Positions 10,483 through 22,372 of a stretch of DNA of 64,000 nt are shown piece by piece. Position numbers and translations under genes: made by a program. Positions within the stretch are counted from its first letter, which is position 1; the number at the start of each line of letters is the position of its first letter. The notes under the pieces were generated by a model that saw only the letters and a list, made by a program, of their open reading frames with translations, searched no databases and was not told where the DNA came from. Source of the stretch: Tipula vernalis (lineage: Eukaryota > Arthropoda > Insecta > Diptera > Tipulidae). Location of the stretch: contig OY282558.1 of assembly GCA_958295665.1 (NCBI GenBank), forward strand, positions 115,682,838-115,746,837, in the 5' to 3' direction.

Positions 10483-11925
10483 AAAAGTAGATAAAGTTTC
10501 CCAGTCCCAAGCTATCTGGTGGAGCACCGTGTAAAAACATATCTTTATAACGCACTCGTTGAAATATAAATACTGGTGGAATTGTATTTCCAGAGGCACT
10601 TACAATACCACAAAACGTGACAAGCTCACCTCGCTCGGCTGATACAATCTGACCTATTTGTTTAATACCGATTTTGTTTTCGCAATAACCTACAACAATA
10701 GGAATTATTAAATTATTTTATTTATTATATGAATATAACAAATTGGTGATTGTAAAACGGTGGTTATTCCTGTCTCGTCAAGGTTATATATGTACATCAG
10801 ATGCTTTAAATTTATTACGTTCCATCACAGCATTATAATTTTCAAAAAATACGGTTAAAGGAAGTTGCTCTTGAGAAGCTTGTGTTTTCAGGCTTACGAA
10901 GAGATATTTGCGGATGGCGAGCCTTGAATCCTTTTAGCCAGTCCAATGAAGCTAATTGAGTTTCTTGCCAGGTAGATGGGGTTGGCTTTCTTAAATTGGC
11001 AACAAGGTCATAAGCTAATTTTATAGTTTGATGATATGACAAACCGTAGCATATTCGGGAGGACTGAACTAAATAGTTTACTAATTGCAACTCTTCGTCG
11101 TTGGTAAATATTGGTCGATGTTTATGTTTTGTTTTACCGTCTTTAACAAGTCCCATGGGGTTACCATCGTCGTCAGAATTTCCCGAATCATTGGAATTTG
11201 ACAAACTTACTACTACTGACTTAAACTGTTTCATTCTTTTAAATAAAGTGGATTTGTTAATCCCGTATGCGATACTCGCGGAACGTTATGTTTTTCGACC
11301 CTTAAGTATTGCTTTCAATGCCTCTTTGATAATTTCTTCAGAAACGATTGGCCTATCGGTTTTTCTTTTATAAATTTTCCCCATTTTATAATCTAATTAA
11401 TACAAAATGATTCAAATAAGTTCAAGAATAAAACTATTGCATAAAAAACCACATTGGTTACAAAACAATTCAAATACTATGCAAAAAAATATAAAAGGTT
11501 TGTAACAGCAGTAAACAACACGCATCTACTTTGAACCTAATGCTGTAAAGTAGACACGTCTACTTTATAGTGGCGTTTTTGTATACTTTATAGAGATATA
11601 ATAAAATTCATGCTAATCATTTGTTTAACAGTACTTTATCCTATTCAACAATAAAATTCTACCTTATAATTAATATTCCAAATTTAAGCTCCTACCTTCA
11701 CTACCTTCAAAAATAATATGGATATTAAAAAAACTAAAAAACTTACTTTGACGCAGCAAAATCCGACATTTCGTCACAAAAATACAAACACGACTGAGAG
11801 TACAATAATTATTTTTCTCAGGTGATTAAAATTGTTTTACAAAATGAGAAAAAATTAAATGAGTTGTATTGTTTCGACCATTTCCGAGAAACTAAGGTTG
11901 TCTACTTTATAGCGCCTCTCCCCTA

Positions 11926-12630
11926 TACATAAACATAACTTCGGTTTGTAATACTATTATTTATACGTAATTTATTTAAAAACAGATAAAATTATTTTTA
12001 TAAATCTGCTTAAGTAAATATAGTTTAAAAAATTCGGCTGTGATTTAGTAGGGCATACCATGTGACACAGCGCCAATTTTTACAATGGTAGCAATATTTT
12101 CAACTAGAAAATAGCTCCATATTTATTAAAGTGCTAGTTTTTAAAACTACAAAATGTAATAATTTAAAATATAGCAATATTAGCCGTATTTCTTGACGTT
12201 TGATCTGATCGATTTGAACGTGATCGAGTCTTCGATGTATTAGATTCCTATTTGAATTGAATCAGATTCATTCGTTTTTTATTTAAATCAAATATGAATC
12301 TTGCAAAATCATGGACTTTTGTCTAAGCTTTAGTCTTGATTTACAGTTAACTAACAGATTACCACGGGTGGGGTCTATTTAGTTATTGAGAATAAACAAC
12401 TTGTTGTTAATATTAGAATTAAATTCATTCTGTTTTATTTTATTTAATGTTCACCTTTAATATACAATTAAATGCTACTATCAACAACTTAGCGAAACAG
12501 AAAATATAAAAATAAGAAATAAAATATGACACCAAACATTCCTATCCCTCATTATTGTTGTTGTAAGTAGGTTAAATGCTAAATCAGTACCTTAGATAAA
12601 AATATAAAAATTGGACGTTGTAGTGTTGAT
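11926..12630. other. AT-rich sequence, possibly containing the 3' LTR of the next BEL/Pao element
   Basis: No coding frame is seen. About 12370-12480 has an AATAAAATAAAACAG stretch (minus strand) followed by AACAACAAGTTG, which could be U5-like. No partner LTR was found upstream of the BEL/Pao coding region, so this stays unproven. Confidence 0.3.
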
Positions 12631-12633
12631 GTG

Positions 12634-12840
12634 GGGTTGGGTACGAAATTTCCCATTTCAAAATCTTCTAATTACAAAATCTCGCACAAAATTTTCCCCG
12701 TAAATATATGAAATCGCGGAGATTTTGTAGAGATTTTGTAATTAGGTGATTTTGTAATTAGGAGATTTTGTAATTAAGAAATTTTGTAATAGAAATTTTG
12801 TAAAAAAGATTTTGTAATGGGAAATTTCGTACCAAACCCC
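12634..12840. mobile_element. MITE with about 35-bp TIRs and GATTTTGTAATTAGG repeats
   Basis: The left end GGGGTTGGGTACGAAATTTC pairs with the right end, which reads GAAATTTCGTACCAAACCCC. Similarity continues through TTCTAATTACAAAATCTC. Inside, at 12718-12810, units of GATTTTGTAATTAGG and variants repeat about six times. There is no coding capacity and no clear target duplication. It sits just past the 3' side of the minus-strand BEL/Pao element. Confidence 0.72.
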
Positions 12841-12883
12841 CAAATAATACATATGGCTATACTAATCCAAAAAATTGTGTGTA

Positions 12884-14525
12884 TTATGGTAGTCGTCCTT
12901 CCTTTTCCCTAGCCGCTTGCATTTTTTGTTCCAGCTGCGTGGTATGCTGAAGATTTAAGAACTGAGGCTCATCGTATCCTATCGTTTTATTTCGAACCCG
13001 TGTCATGAACGTCCTAAACTTGTTGGCTCCGTTTAATGTGCTGAGTGGTCTGCGGAACGATTCGCTGATGTGATTGGAGGAAGATGTATACATTTGTGTC
13101 TCGCAGCTGATCCTTGGAGACTGAACGATTTAATGCTTTGGCCGCATATAACATCAAATGTTGTTTCAATTGGAATGGAGTATAACCAATGATTCGTCGC
13201 TTGGAGCTTAATCCAATGGTTTGATATCTTAACTGACCTAATAGTACATGCCCTTTAGAGATTTGCGGTTCGTTGTAAGATCGCTAATTCGCATTGATTT
13301 TGGTTAGTCATTGCATTATAAATTGGCGATATTTCACATAAAAATCGGTTATTTTGGAATAGTTGGCATTGTTTCACTTCTTCTCTTGTTAGTAATGTAA
13401 AATGTTCCCGGTGATCATCTACTGGTAAGTATTCCGAATTGGTGGTAATGTACGACTGCCTGTTGTTGTGCTCAATATTAGGAACTGGAAGCCAATAGGG
13501 TGTATTCCTGCGCAAAGGAAAGAAGAATGGTGATTTTTATTATGATGTTGCTCTGGGTTACTCTACTGTATAATCTTATGCTGTGATATACGTGAATGAG
13601 ATCAGAGATGCCATGCCCAGGTATGGTTATGGTTGTTGGTATGTGTCGTTTGATTAATTCGAGCTCTTGTTGTAATTGAGCGGGGGCAAGTAATGAGGGA
13701 TGCAATAAATTCTTGTGTGCGTGCTGGACCACATCAAGTAAGGCTTGCTGCGTCTCTTCCAAATTTTTTAGATTTAACAACAATTCAATTGTTGAGGTTA
13801 ATATAGAGCGAATTTTTTCTTCTCTGGTGAGATTTGAATTATAGTATGCTTTACTAGTTTAATTGTGTTGTCTATTATGGTGGTATGACTCTTTATCAAT
13901 ACTCTAATTGTTGCTCATCGTTGTTTATGGCTTCAAATTGTGCCTCATAATATCTTGCCTCACGTTCTGTCAAGCTCCCAAACATATCGCCTAGTACTAG
14001 GCCTATGGTGTCTCCTAGGCGTTGTTTCGGTCGTTGTATCTCCTTGTTACTTGCTAATAATACTTCATTGTCCGCAATCAAATTGTTGTACTGCCATTGA
14101 ATTTGTTGAAGAAAATTAGGTCACAATTTAACCCAGCTATATTCGAGCATGCCGCCTTTAATTCATATTGTGTTTGCTTAAAGGTTTCAATTTCTTCCCA
14201 GTAATTGCTCATGTTGTAATAAACCACCAATATCCATTTCGTAGCTACCACTTCGACTTTACCTATTTCTTCGAAGTAAGTCCCTGTGGAGTGATTGAAA
14301 GAGGTTATGTGTACGTTGGCCTGTACAAGTCCCAAAAAACAAACAAATGGACAATGTGGCTAGCGCTAGATGATTAACGGTCCCTCTGTTCTTTACGTGC
14401 CTATAAGGCTGCCGCCTTAAAACTTGATTGTTCTTCTCCGGTGATTGCAATTCTCTAGGTTCACCTTGGTTTGCTTTCATGGGCATAATTTTCTGTAAGC
14501 CTTCTTCAATTGGTAACTTATACAA
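12884..14525 (-). pseudogene. Envelope-like region downstream of BEL/Pao pol, broken
   Basis: Six short minus-strand frames (14525-14259, 14335-14078, 14081-13896, 13783-13478, 13515-13255, 13093-12884) lie where env lies in env-bearing BEL/Pao elements such as roo. The first has a basic N-terminal part and then a hydrophobic stretch near residues 51-68 that could be a signal peptide. The third frame has an RPKQRLG segment followed by DTIGLVLGDMFG, which looks like a furin-type cleavage region followed by a fusion-peptide-like stretch, as in retroelement envelope proteins. The 13783-13478 frame is helical and histidine-rich. Frameshifts and stops separate the parts, so no complete protein is encoded. 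The assignment rests on position and general pattern. Confidence 0.6.
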
Positions 14526-14620
14526 TTTTACAATCGGTCGCTTTTAAGTTTCATTTTCGCATTTGACTGTCGCTACCCGAACTAAATCATCTTTTCCAGC
14601 GTGTGTTTCCACAATTCTCC

Positions 14621-17010
14621 CTATAGCTTCCATCGTGTGGCAGGTTGTTGGTCGTCTTTTAATAATACCAGGACGTTGATCATTAAGTTTGACTGGCTGC
14701 TCTTCCATTTAGTTCGTTGTTGTAATTGGTGGAGGTATTCGGAGGACCACCGTTTCCAACAGTCCTGAACCATTCTCTCGACTACATGCCATCTCGTTCT
14801 TAACGATATTCGGTCAATTTCTGCGGCTGGTAGCGCCTTGAGAGAATCTCCTATCAAGAAGTGCCCCGGCGTTGGGGGCGAGAATTGAGACATGCTTCTA
14901 CTTGGGTAGTCACGGTACATAGCTCCTTGAAAGTGAGTGTTGTTTCGCCTATCCGTTTGAGATGGAATTTCATTGATTTAATCCCTGAGGTGTAAGAGGT
15001 GGTATGAAGTGTCAATTGTTTCCATTGTCAGCTATCATGGTGGCAATGTCGTCATTGTGCGGCGGTGATCCCGTAGATATTACGTTGTTTGCTCCTACAA
15101 AGTATGTTCCATTATCAGAGTAAATGTCGGTGCATAATCCTCTCCTGGATATAAATCTTTTGTAAGCGGCAATGAAGGATTCTGTTGTTAAATCGCTTAT
15201 TATTTCAATATGGATGGCCTTCGTTACCATGCATATAAACAGAGCAATGTATGCCTTGTATGTCTTGTGATCCCTGCCTTTGGCTGATCTTAATTGGATG
15301 GGCCCCGCATAGTCGATTCCCGTTTTGATAAACGGCCTTCCTGGCCTCACTCTTGCTGATGGTAGGTTTCCCATTAGTTGTTTGGATGAATGTTGTTTAT
15401 GACGAAAGCAAATAATACATTTTTTAATTATTTGTCTTACATCTCGTTTACCATGAATGATCCAGAACTTGTTTCTTAATGTTGCTAATGTCAATTGTGT
15501 GCCTCCGTGTAATGTACCAATATGAGCATCTTCTATTATTCCTTTTGTAACTGTGTTGTGCCTGCTCAGGATACTGGGTTTTTGCTTGAACTTGGGAGTC
15601 TTGAATTTTGTAGCCATCCGTTTACCCGTAGCAAGCCGTTTTCATCTATAGTTGGATTTAGTGATATAATTTTGCTCTTCGTGCTGATTTTTTCGGCTTT
15701 ATTAAGACGGTTTTTTTCCTTAAAGAAATCTTGTCCTTGCACGAGCTTGAGAATTCTGAACCAGTTAATTCATTTCTATTATTGTTTCTACGCGAGCAGT
15801 TGTTGATGAACCTTTTGCAATATGCGACTATACGCTTCAATTTGTTGTAGTTGGTGCATCGTTCGAATAATGGAAAAGCGTGATCTTCCGTAGTTATTGT
15901 CATAATTTTTATCGCTTTTTCTTCTAACTCCTCTGGTTTATGCGTGCTACTTCGCATAATAGGGTTGATTGCCTTCCATCTAGTGAGCTTTTGTCGAAGA
16001 ACTTCTGGACCTTGCCACCACAATTTGTTTTTTATAAGGGCTAACGATGTCGTACTACGTGAAGCTATATCCGCTGGATTATCGCATGGCTTTACGTGGT
16101 GCCATGTTGCTGCTGGTAGCATAGCTTTTACTGCCTAAATTCTGTTTGCCACGAACGTTTAAAAATTTGTTTGGTTCCCCTGTGATCCAACACAGTGCAA
16201 TGGTCGAATCTGAAAACGCATATATTTTGAGGTTGTTGATTTTCAAGCTTCTTTGTGTGTGTTTAAGTAATTTTGCCAATAGTAGAATTGCATTTAGCTC
16301 CAATCGAGGAATGGATTTATTTTGGTTGGCGCGACTCTTGTCTTCGAGGTTAATAATTGTGTTGTTATAATCCCTTTTTTATTTGTTGTTCGACAATATA
16401 TTGTGACTGCGTATGCGTATTCTGAGGCATCAGCGAACCCGTGAAGCTCCGTTTCGACCTCGTCTGTTATATTTACCCATCTCTGGATTGTTATGTTTTT
16501 GATTTCACTCAATTCTTTCTTGTATTTTATCCATTTTGTATTTATGTTTTCTGGCAAGGGCTGATCGCAATCTATTCCTGATGTCCATACTTCTTGCATC
16601 ATGATTTTTGCTGTGATTGTTATTGGAGAAAGCCATCCAACGGAATCAAAGAGCTTGGATGAGTCGGATAACAGTGAGCGTTTGGTTGGCTATTTGTGTG
16701 ATAGTTGTAATGTTTCTACGTTGAATTTGAAAAGGTCCTTTTGTGGATCGTATAGAATTTTCAATGTTTTAATTAGTGGACTAGCTCCGACCAACGGTAG
16801 GCGCACTAATCCCTAAACAAACATTGGTCCTTCGAGCAGGGTTTTGCTAGTTTCCCTTATTTTAGAAAGTAGATTGTTCAACGGTGTTCGCTCCAGATAT
16901 AGTATGTCGTCCATATAAAAATCTTCAGTTACTGCTAAAGTTCCTGCTGAAGTGTCAAAAACTACTCTCAGCGTGGTTGTTGAGCTATCTTCTTTGGTTA
17001 CTGCAAGGTG
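14621..17010 (-). pseudogene. Third BEL/Pao pol relic (RT, RNase H, integrase)
   Basis: On the minus strand, 17010-16950 reads VTKEDSSTTTLRVVFDTSAG (start of BEL RT). It jumps directly to FYMDDILYLER, so the middle of RT is deleted. At 16790-16600 are ILYDPQKDLFKFNVE and SSKLFDSVGWLSPIT. At 16602-16294 is the RNase H start (ELHGFADASEYAYA), at 16303-16079 AFSDSTIALCWI, and at 16122-15658 NPADIASR and LWWQGPEVL. A 201-residue open frame at 15617-15012 holds the integrase zinc domain (DAHIGTLHGG...CIICFRHKQ) and core acids D in GIDYAGP and D in YSDNGTYFVGANN. The segment with the catalytic glutamate is deleted. At 14920-14621 is the C-terminal region (TPGHFLIGDSL, RWHVVERMVQDCWKRWSSEY). Confidence 0.9.
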
Positions 17011-17261
17011 TGATAAAAAATAGTTTTTACCTGCATCTCAAACCATTTATTTTTACTATAACTAATGAAGCTTATATAATCATTGATATATGCACCATTT
17101 TCTAATTTTTTGTTGCTATTTTGAAAGTGCTTCTCATATGTTGGCCACTTGAGCTTTTAAATTTTCCGACGTGGATCCATCTAAATTCTGCTTCTTGAGT
17201 TCTTGGTTGTACTAGACTACCCCCTATTTGGGTGTGTAAGATCCAAAGTCTATATATGCAG
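17011..17261. other. Probable upstream remnant of the BEL/Pao element
   Basis: Minus-strand frames at about 17110-17220 suggest a charged Gag- or protease-linker-like sequence, but stops are frequent and no family motif is certain. Confidence 0.3.
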
Positions 17262-17508
17262 CAGTTATGCCTGGAGATGGATTGTATTGATTTGCTTTGT
17301 CAATAGCTATCGATGGAAAAAATCAGTTCACATTTCTTGTGGGAAAAAATGGAATTTTTCAATTTTAATATATCAAGAAAAAGTACTCTAGAGGCTGCAG
17401 TTTCAAATGATTTTTAGAAAATTGAATTTTCCCAGATTGTCCACATTTAAACTTGAACTGATATTTTGGCACAAACTACATCAAAACAATCCATCTCCGG
17501 ATATAACC
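17262..17508. mobile_element. Fold-back (MITE-like) element
   Basis: The left arm GGAGATGGATTGTATTGAT (17273-17291) pairs with ATCAAAACAATCCATCTCC (17480-17498). Pairing continues with indels through AATCAGTTC/GAACTGATATT and the GGAAAAAATGGAATTTTTC region, giving arms of about 100 bp. There is no coding frame and no target duplication is evident. Confidence 0.6.
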
Positions 17509-19241
17509 TTTTAGATGTAGATACTGATTTTGTACCAATTTTAAATATTTTTTGGATTCATCTGATTAGGTAGATGAAGGTTTTCCACGTATGACTATTG
17601 GCAAAACTTTTCAATGCAATCCAATTTCGGTTGAACACTAACTGTCTGCTGCTATTTACTGTATATTTTATTTTCGGCTTGAAATCTGATTCATGAAACT
17701 GCTCCGTCCATCCTATAATTATAATGAAATATTCCACGTGTAAATAAATTTTTACTCGAAAATTTCTAAGTAATAATCGAGCTAACAAACCATTCAAACA
17801 CTGAAAGTTTAAAAGATTTCAATTTTTCAGAAGTATAATTTTGATTGGATTATGATCACGAATTCATAGTTTGGCGCCGCATATGAATATAAAAACCAAC
17901 ATAATTTAACGTTGTTACTCTGCGTAAATTACCATATTAATCACCATATAACCGAAACCAAACTGCTATTACACAAAATATATAATTAATGTGTTTATGT
18001 CGGTCAGTCTGTGTCTATATAACCATCTCTAATCAAAACGATCGAAAATTCAATTTTAAAATTTATTTCATTTTAATAAAGCAAACAACAGATATATAGT
18101 AAATGTTAACCGCATATATGTGTAATCCAAATATCACGAAATAATCATTTCCATACGGAATATTTTCAATCAATCAACAAACAGCATCGAAGAGGGAGAA
18201 AAGATATCTTTATGTAACAAAAACCCCAAATCTAACAAACAAAAATAATAAATAAAATCATCTTGAAACGGCCACTCCTTTATAGAGATTTTTTTTTTTT
18301 AAAGAATTTCGAGTCATTTCAAATTATGAAATGATTTCCAACCGTGGCTTTATGTTCATCATTATTGTCATTACTATTGTTACTTTTAAATTTGTGTCTT
18401 ATTTATTTAAGTATTTCGTATAAGATATGGGCAAGAGATAAAGGATCGATCTTTGTTCTTCAAAAACTATTTTAGTTGTATTGATTTTATATTATACCGA
18501 GTGCAAATTTTATTTAAGTTTTATGATAATTTGATGATATGATAAGAAGATTATGCTACTAAATTTGTAAGACATTAATGGCTTGTCGTATAAATATATC
18601 GAGATCTAAGCTCTTGCTTTCTTCTTCGAATATATGTAGCACTATAAAAATATATGCGTGAATGATTTAATTTTATTATACTCGTATGTAGTTATACATA
18701 CGTTGGTTATTGTTAGTTTTAATCAATAATTTAATCGTGTTTACGTATATATAGATATACGAATACCAATTGAAATTTATGGAAATTTGGGAATTTATTT
18801 TTTTTTTTTATGAAGATATGGGATTTCATTTAACGATTTTATGTTAAGTAATGTGATACACAGTTGAAATGTTATATATGCGGAGGTTTTATTATTATGT
18901 CTGTCGCGGGCATTTCAATATAATCGGACATTTTAAAATATTCAATTATGGTGTTAAACCAGTATATACATGATGTTAAGCCAAAGAATTTCATTGATGA
19001 TACATATTTTAAAAACAAATACACCGGCCGGAAACAATCCAACCAATTTCATTAGTAAATAAAAAAAACAGTTTTTCATCTAGCTCTTATTCCCTTGCCC
19101 CTTAAAGATGAGGGAATACTGTTCACTGAAGTAAATTAAATCTCATTTAATACTGTTATAATGTCTTTAAACTAATCTGATATTTAAAAAAATTCTTATT
19201 TGACACGTAATTAAAACATTTTTGAAACTAAGTCGAAACAT
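17509..19241. other. AT-rich intergenic or intronic sequence
   Basis: No gene, LTR or TIR is recognised. Poly-T/A tracts occur at 18291-18302 and 18799-18811, with scattered TATATA runs. It is similar in character to 7.4-9.0 kb and probably host non-coding DNA. Confidence 0.5.
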
Positions 19242-19406
19242 AATATTGGTCAATGGATAATGTTGCAACTCGTTAATTCGTTTTCAATTTGGGGCTCTAG
19301 ATTTAAAGGAATAATTTAAAACACAATATTGGTCAACGGAAACTGTTGCAACTCGTTAATTCGTTTTCAATTTGGGGCTCTAGATTTAAAGGAATAATTT
19401 AGAAAT
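19242..19406. repeat. Two-copy 83-bp tandem duplication
   Basis: AATATTGGTCAA...AATTCGTTTTCAATTTGGGG...GGAATAATTTA occurs twice with an exact 83-bp spacing (19242 and 19325). The copies differ at only a few positions (for example TGGATAATG against CGGAAACTG). Confidence 0.9.
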
Positions 19407-20159
19407 TAAAACTTTGACGTTGAAAAATTTGCAAATCGGTTAACAGGTATTATTAAAATTTTAGAACAGCGAATTTGAACAGTATACTGTAATGTGCTAT
19501 AGACTGAAATCGAAAAAGAAAACAACAATTGGAACTATTTCAAACACGAAGTATTACATTACAGCTCTATAGATGACACAACGGTCAATGACTACTCATA
19601 CAGTTTTATAGTAAGATGCAATCCCGTAAATCATTTACGAGCATTCGGTTGACTTCTTTGCATAAATTGCAACGGAACCTCTATGATTTCTTCGACTAAT
19701 AAAAAGAAGCTACGATGAGTATACTCATTTGAAAAATGCAGTGATAAAATTTGGGAATGCAGCGAATCGCGGGAAACCAGTAATTTTTGCTTCTTTACGT
19801 TAAACTGGAGGATATAACAACGTTTATTAGAAATAATGGGAAATTATCTCAGCTGGAAACCCTAATCCATTTTAAACTCAAAATCAAATATGATGTGAAG
19901 AATGCCACAAAAATTGATGAGTAAGACTCAAACAGCAACGGAGCTATCCGTTAGGGCAATAATCAAAGTGTTTGATGTTCACATTAAAATTGAGTGTTAA
20001 GCTTTGGAGAAATCGATCAACTTTATTACCATATTACCAGTGCACATAACGATCCTGACCAAGATATATTCTTGCTCAAACGAGTGGTAATGGAAGTGAC
20101 TGAATCTCAAAATAATATTGACCGTCTGTGTTCAATGCTATCATTGCCACCTGGTCACA
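19407..20159. other. Non-coding sequence, nothing recognised
   Basis: Short frames only. The plus-strand frame at 19994-20221 has no family motif and runs into the degenerate repeat array that begins near 20160. Confidence 0.4.
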
Positions 20160-21120
20160 TTCGGCAAATTGGAAACTTTCGGCTAATTTTAATAGGGTCT
20201 TTTTTCAAGAAAACCTGTTGACAGGGCACTTTAATTAATCCATTTTCCCGACATGACACTTAAAAGGTTGAATTTATACGAATTTTCACATTTTATGTGG
20301 GTATTTCATTCAAACGAATTTTCCTGGGCTCCCCTCATAAAATTTGACCTTAGCCTTTTTCCAGGTATATCTATTGGCAAGGTAGTCTAATTAAATCACT
20401 TTGATCGCTTTTTATATGGGCATTTCTTTCAAGCCAATTTTGAAGACTCCCCATATGAAATTTGACCTGATGATTCCTGAAAAACTATTGGCAAACACAA
20501 TTGGTCTTGAAAAAACTATTGACAAACACAATTGGATATCTATTGAATCACTTTCCAGAAATGACACTTTTAATGTTGCATTTATATGAATTTTTAATTT
20601 TATATGGGCCTTTCACTCAAACGAATATTCCCGGTCTCTCCACATAAAATTTGTCTTGGTACTTTTTCCAGGAAGAACTATTTCCTGCGTTCCATTTGAC
20701 GTAGCAAAGTACAAATGAGTACTTGGGGGTAGATGGTAAATGGAACGCAAAAAATTACTTGGGAAAATAAAATTTAATTTAAAAAAATTTACGTGCAACA
20801 TGGAAAGTTGGAAAATTAATTATTAATTTGAAAACTGATCAGGCATTTCTTACCGATTAGTTGTACTAAATATTCTGGTAACGAAGTCGGCATAAATTCA
20901 AAAAGCCAACTACTCATAAAATTTAGCAAGAGTAGCTGCGTGCAGTCAGAAGTACTTGTGTGTACTTTGCCACGTTAAATGGAACGCAGCAATTGGCAAG
21001 GCACTCTAATTGAACCACATTCCAGACGTGATACTAAGGTTTTTTTATTATGCATATATATTTAAATTTTATATAGACCTTTCTTTCAAAATAATTATCC
21101 CGGGATACCACCCCCTCCCC
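20160..21120. repeat. Degenerate satellite-like tandem array, part 1
   Basis: Diverged units of roughly 150-170 bp share the landmarks TATTGGCAAGGCACTCTAAT, GACATGACACTT, GAATTTTTAAATTTTATATG, TTCAAACGAATTTTCC and AAATTTGACCT. Landmark TATTGGCAA-type sites occur near 20212, 20369, 20488, 20516 and 20993. Part of one unit is itself duplicated near 20485-20540. A MITE interrupts one unit at 20683-20991. The array resumes at 23380. It has no coding meaning; it is a decayed tandem repeat. Confidence 0.75.
20683..20991. mobile_element. 309-bp MITE with TIRs inserted in a tandem-repeat unit
   Basis: The left end TCCTGCGTTCCATTTGACGT and the right end (reverse complement TGCTGCGTTCCATTTAACGT) match for about 30 bp, continuing through GCAAAGTAC and AGTACTT. 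ATT flanks both sides (20680-20682 and 20992-20994). Removing the element and one ATT restores the array landmark CTATTGGCAAGG, which independently fixes the borders. The 3-bp duplication and size suggest a PIF/Harbinger-type or similar non-autonomous element, but the superfamily is not proven. Confidence 0.85.
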
Positions 21121-22127
21121 CCCCCCCCCTTGGGATTTTTTCCGCTACAAATAAAACAATCAAAAAAATCGCTTTAAGGGATTATTGCACATATTACCAG
21201 GTACACAGAATACATTTTTTTTGAAATTTAAAATACAAAATGGCGGCGTGGCAGTAGGTCGAACATATGCGAGAACCGAATTTGTGCTAATTAGTGCTCA
21301 TTGGAAAAAATTAGTGCTAGTCCAGGAGCCGAGAAAATGGAAAAAGAATTTACATATTCCGCCTGAAAGACGGAAAAAAAATACAAAACCAAACCTGATT
21401 TTCAGTGAAAATCAGAAAGGAAATACCAATTAACTTAATATTTTTAGTTGGTAAACACAATGAAGACATTTGTGCTTATCACAAAAATATAAATTTTGAC
21501 AATTTTCATTCATTAAATTGTGAAAAATGAAAATCAATCCGCTAAATGATACTATATGGAACCATCCAAGACACATTTTGCATTCAATAATTTTCAAAAT
21601 GAATAACAAAAATAATTGATTTAAACTTTTTCCGTCGCAAAATGTTTTACAAACTAATACAAATGTTATGTCTGATCACATGTTCGGGTTCCGTTGCAAT
21701 ACTGTAAAAAAATGCAAAAGCGAAACCTATTCCCTTATCTAGAAAGATATTTGTCCTTATCACAAAAATATAAATTTTGAATATATGCATTAATAAAACA
21801 ATGAAATATGAAAATTTAACAACAGATTTTGAATCATCCAAGACACCTTGCGTGCTCAATAAATTACGATTAACGGCGGCAGAGGATCTTTCGAATTTAG
21901 GCTGAAACTTCTTATACCGTTAGAACCGGATTTGAGGTAATTGGAATGTTTGCCGACGTTGTGTTATCAATACATATATTTCAATAATTTCGCATTTGTT
22001 TACAGTATAGTTTTAAAGTCCTATGCAGCAGCCAAAGCTTTTTACACCATCCACACATTGAAACGTTCCACAATAGCGTTTAGTATTGACATGAAAAATG
22101 TTTCGGTCCAATATACCATTATCTTAT

Positions 22128-22225
22128 ATTAGGTACAATCCTTTTGAAATCCCTCCCTGTGGTCTTCGAACCCGGTACCTTCCGATCTAAATATAGTAGT
22201 TTTAACCACTGTACCATTTGATTGG
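22128..22225 (-). repeat. tRNA-derived SINE-like promoter sequence
   Basis: On the minus strand TGGTACAGTGGTT (22204-22216) resembles a pol III A box and GGGTTCGAAGACC (22161-22173) a B box, about 40 bp apart as in tRNA genes. The intervening sequence does not fold into a good anticodon arm and the acceptor ends do not pair, so this is a tRNA-derived SINE or tRNA relic rather than a working tRNA gene. Confidence 0.5.
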
Positions 22226-22372
22226 TTAGTTTAAATTCATTCTGGTCCATTCTGGATTAGCAAAAATTGAACCGCAACGTTTATTGGTTTCTAAAACATT
22301 TTTTGTCAGAAATAGTTAAAATCAATAATTTTTTTGTTGAATTCAGAAATTATTGAACGTATAAAATACTAT

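Larger units (their letters stand above)
9430..11384 (-). pseudogene. Pogo/Tigger-like transposase, broken
   Basis: From an ATG at 11384 the minus strand reads MGKIYKRKTDRPIVSEEIIK, an N-terminal Psq-type helix-turn-helix, interrupted by TAA at 11286-11288. After an in-frame continuation (SIAYGINKSTLFKRMKQ), 11234-10842 gives the CENP-B-type second DNA-binding segment (LDWLKGFKARHPQISLRKPE, FSRATSFNR). A one-base shift near 10790 precedes NLDETGITTV, the block with the first catalytic aspartate. RGELVTFCGIVSASG...VFIFQR follows at 10655-10490. The second and third catalytic acids are not found: 10100-10490 is foreign sequence. The lysine- and acid-rich tail (10100-9729) and a GDYMYVKLA...HFVDQI segment (9735-9540), typical of this family's C-terminus, remain in other frames. 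Confidence 0.85.
9080..11923 (-). mobile_element. Pogo-like (Tc1/mariner superfamily) DNA transposon with TIRs and TA duplication
   Basis: The left end reads GGGGAGAGGTGCTATAAAGT (9080-9099) and continues AGACAC. The right end (to 11923) is its reverse complement with one mismatch over about 24 bp. Both ends are flanked by TA (9078-9079 and 11924-11925), the target duplication of this superfamily. Inside each end are further copies of the TCTACTTTATAG/ATAAAGTAGACAC motif (about 9270-9335 and 11520-11580), probably subterminal transposase-binding repeats. The 2.84-kb element carries a broken minus-strand transposase (9430-11384) and at least one later insertion (10100-10490), so it is not autonomous now. 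Confidence 0.9.

Noticed and set aside
22161..22216. Functional tRNA gene
   Set aside because: The A and B box-like motifs are present but stems do not pair and no anticodon arm is evident.
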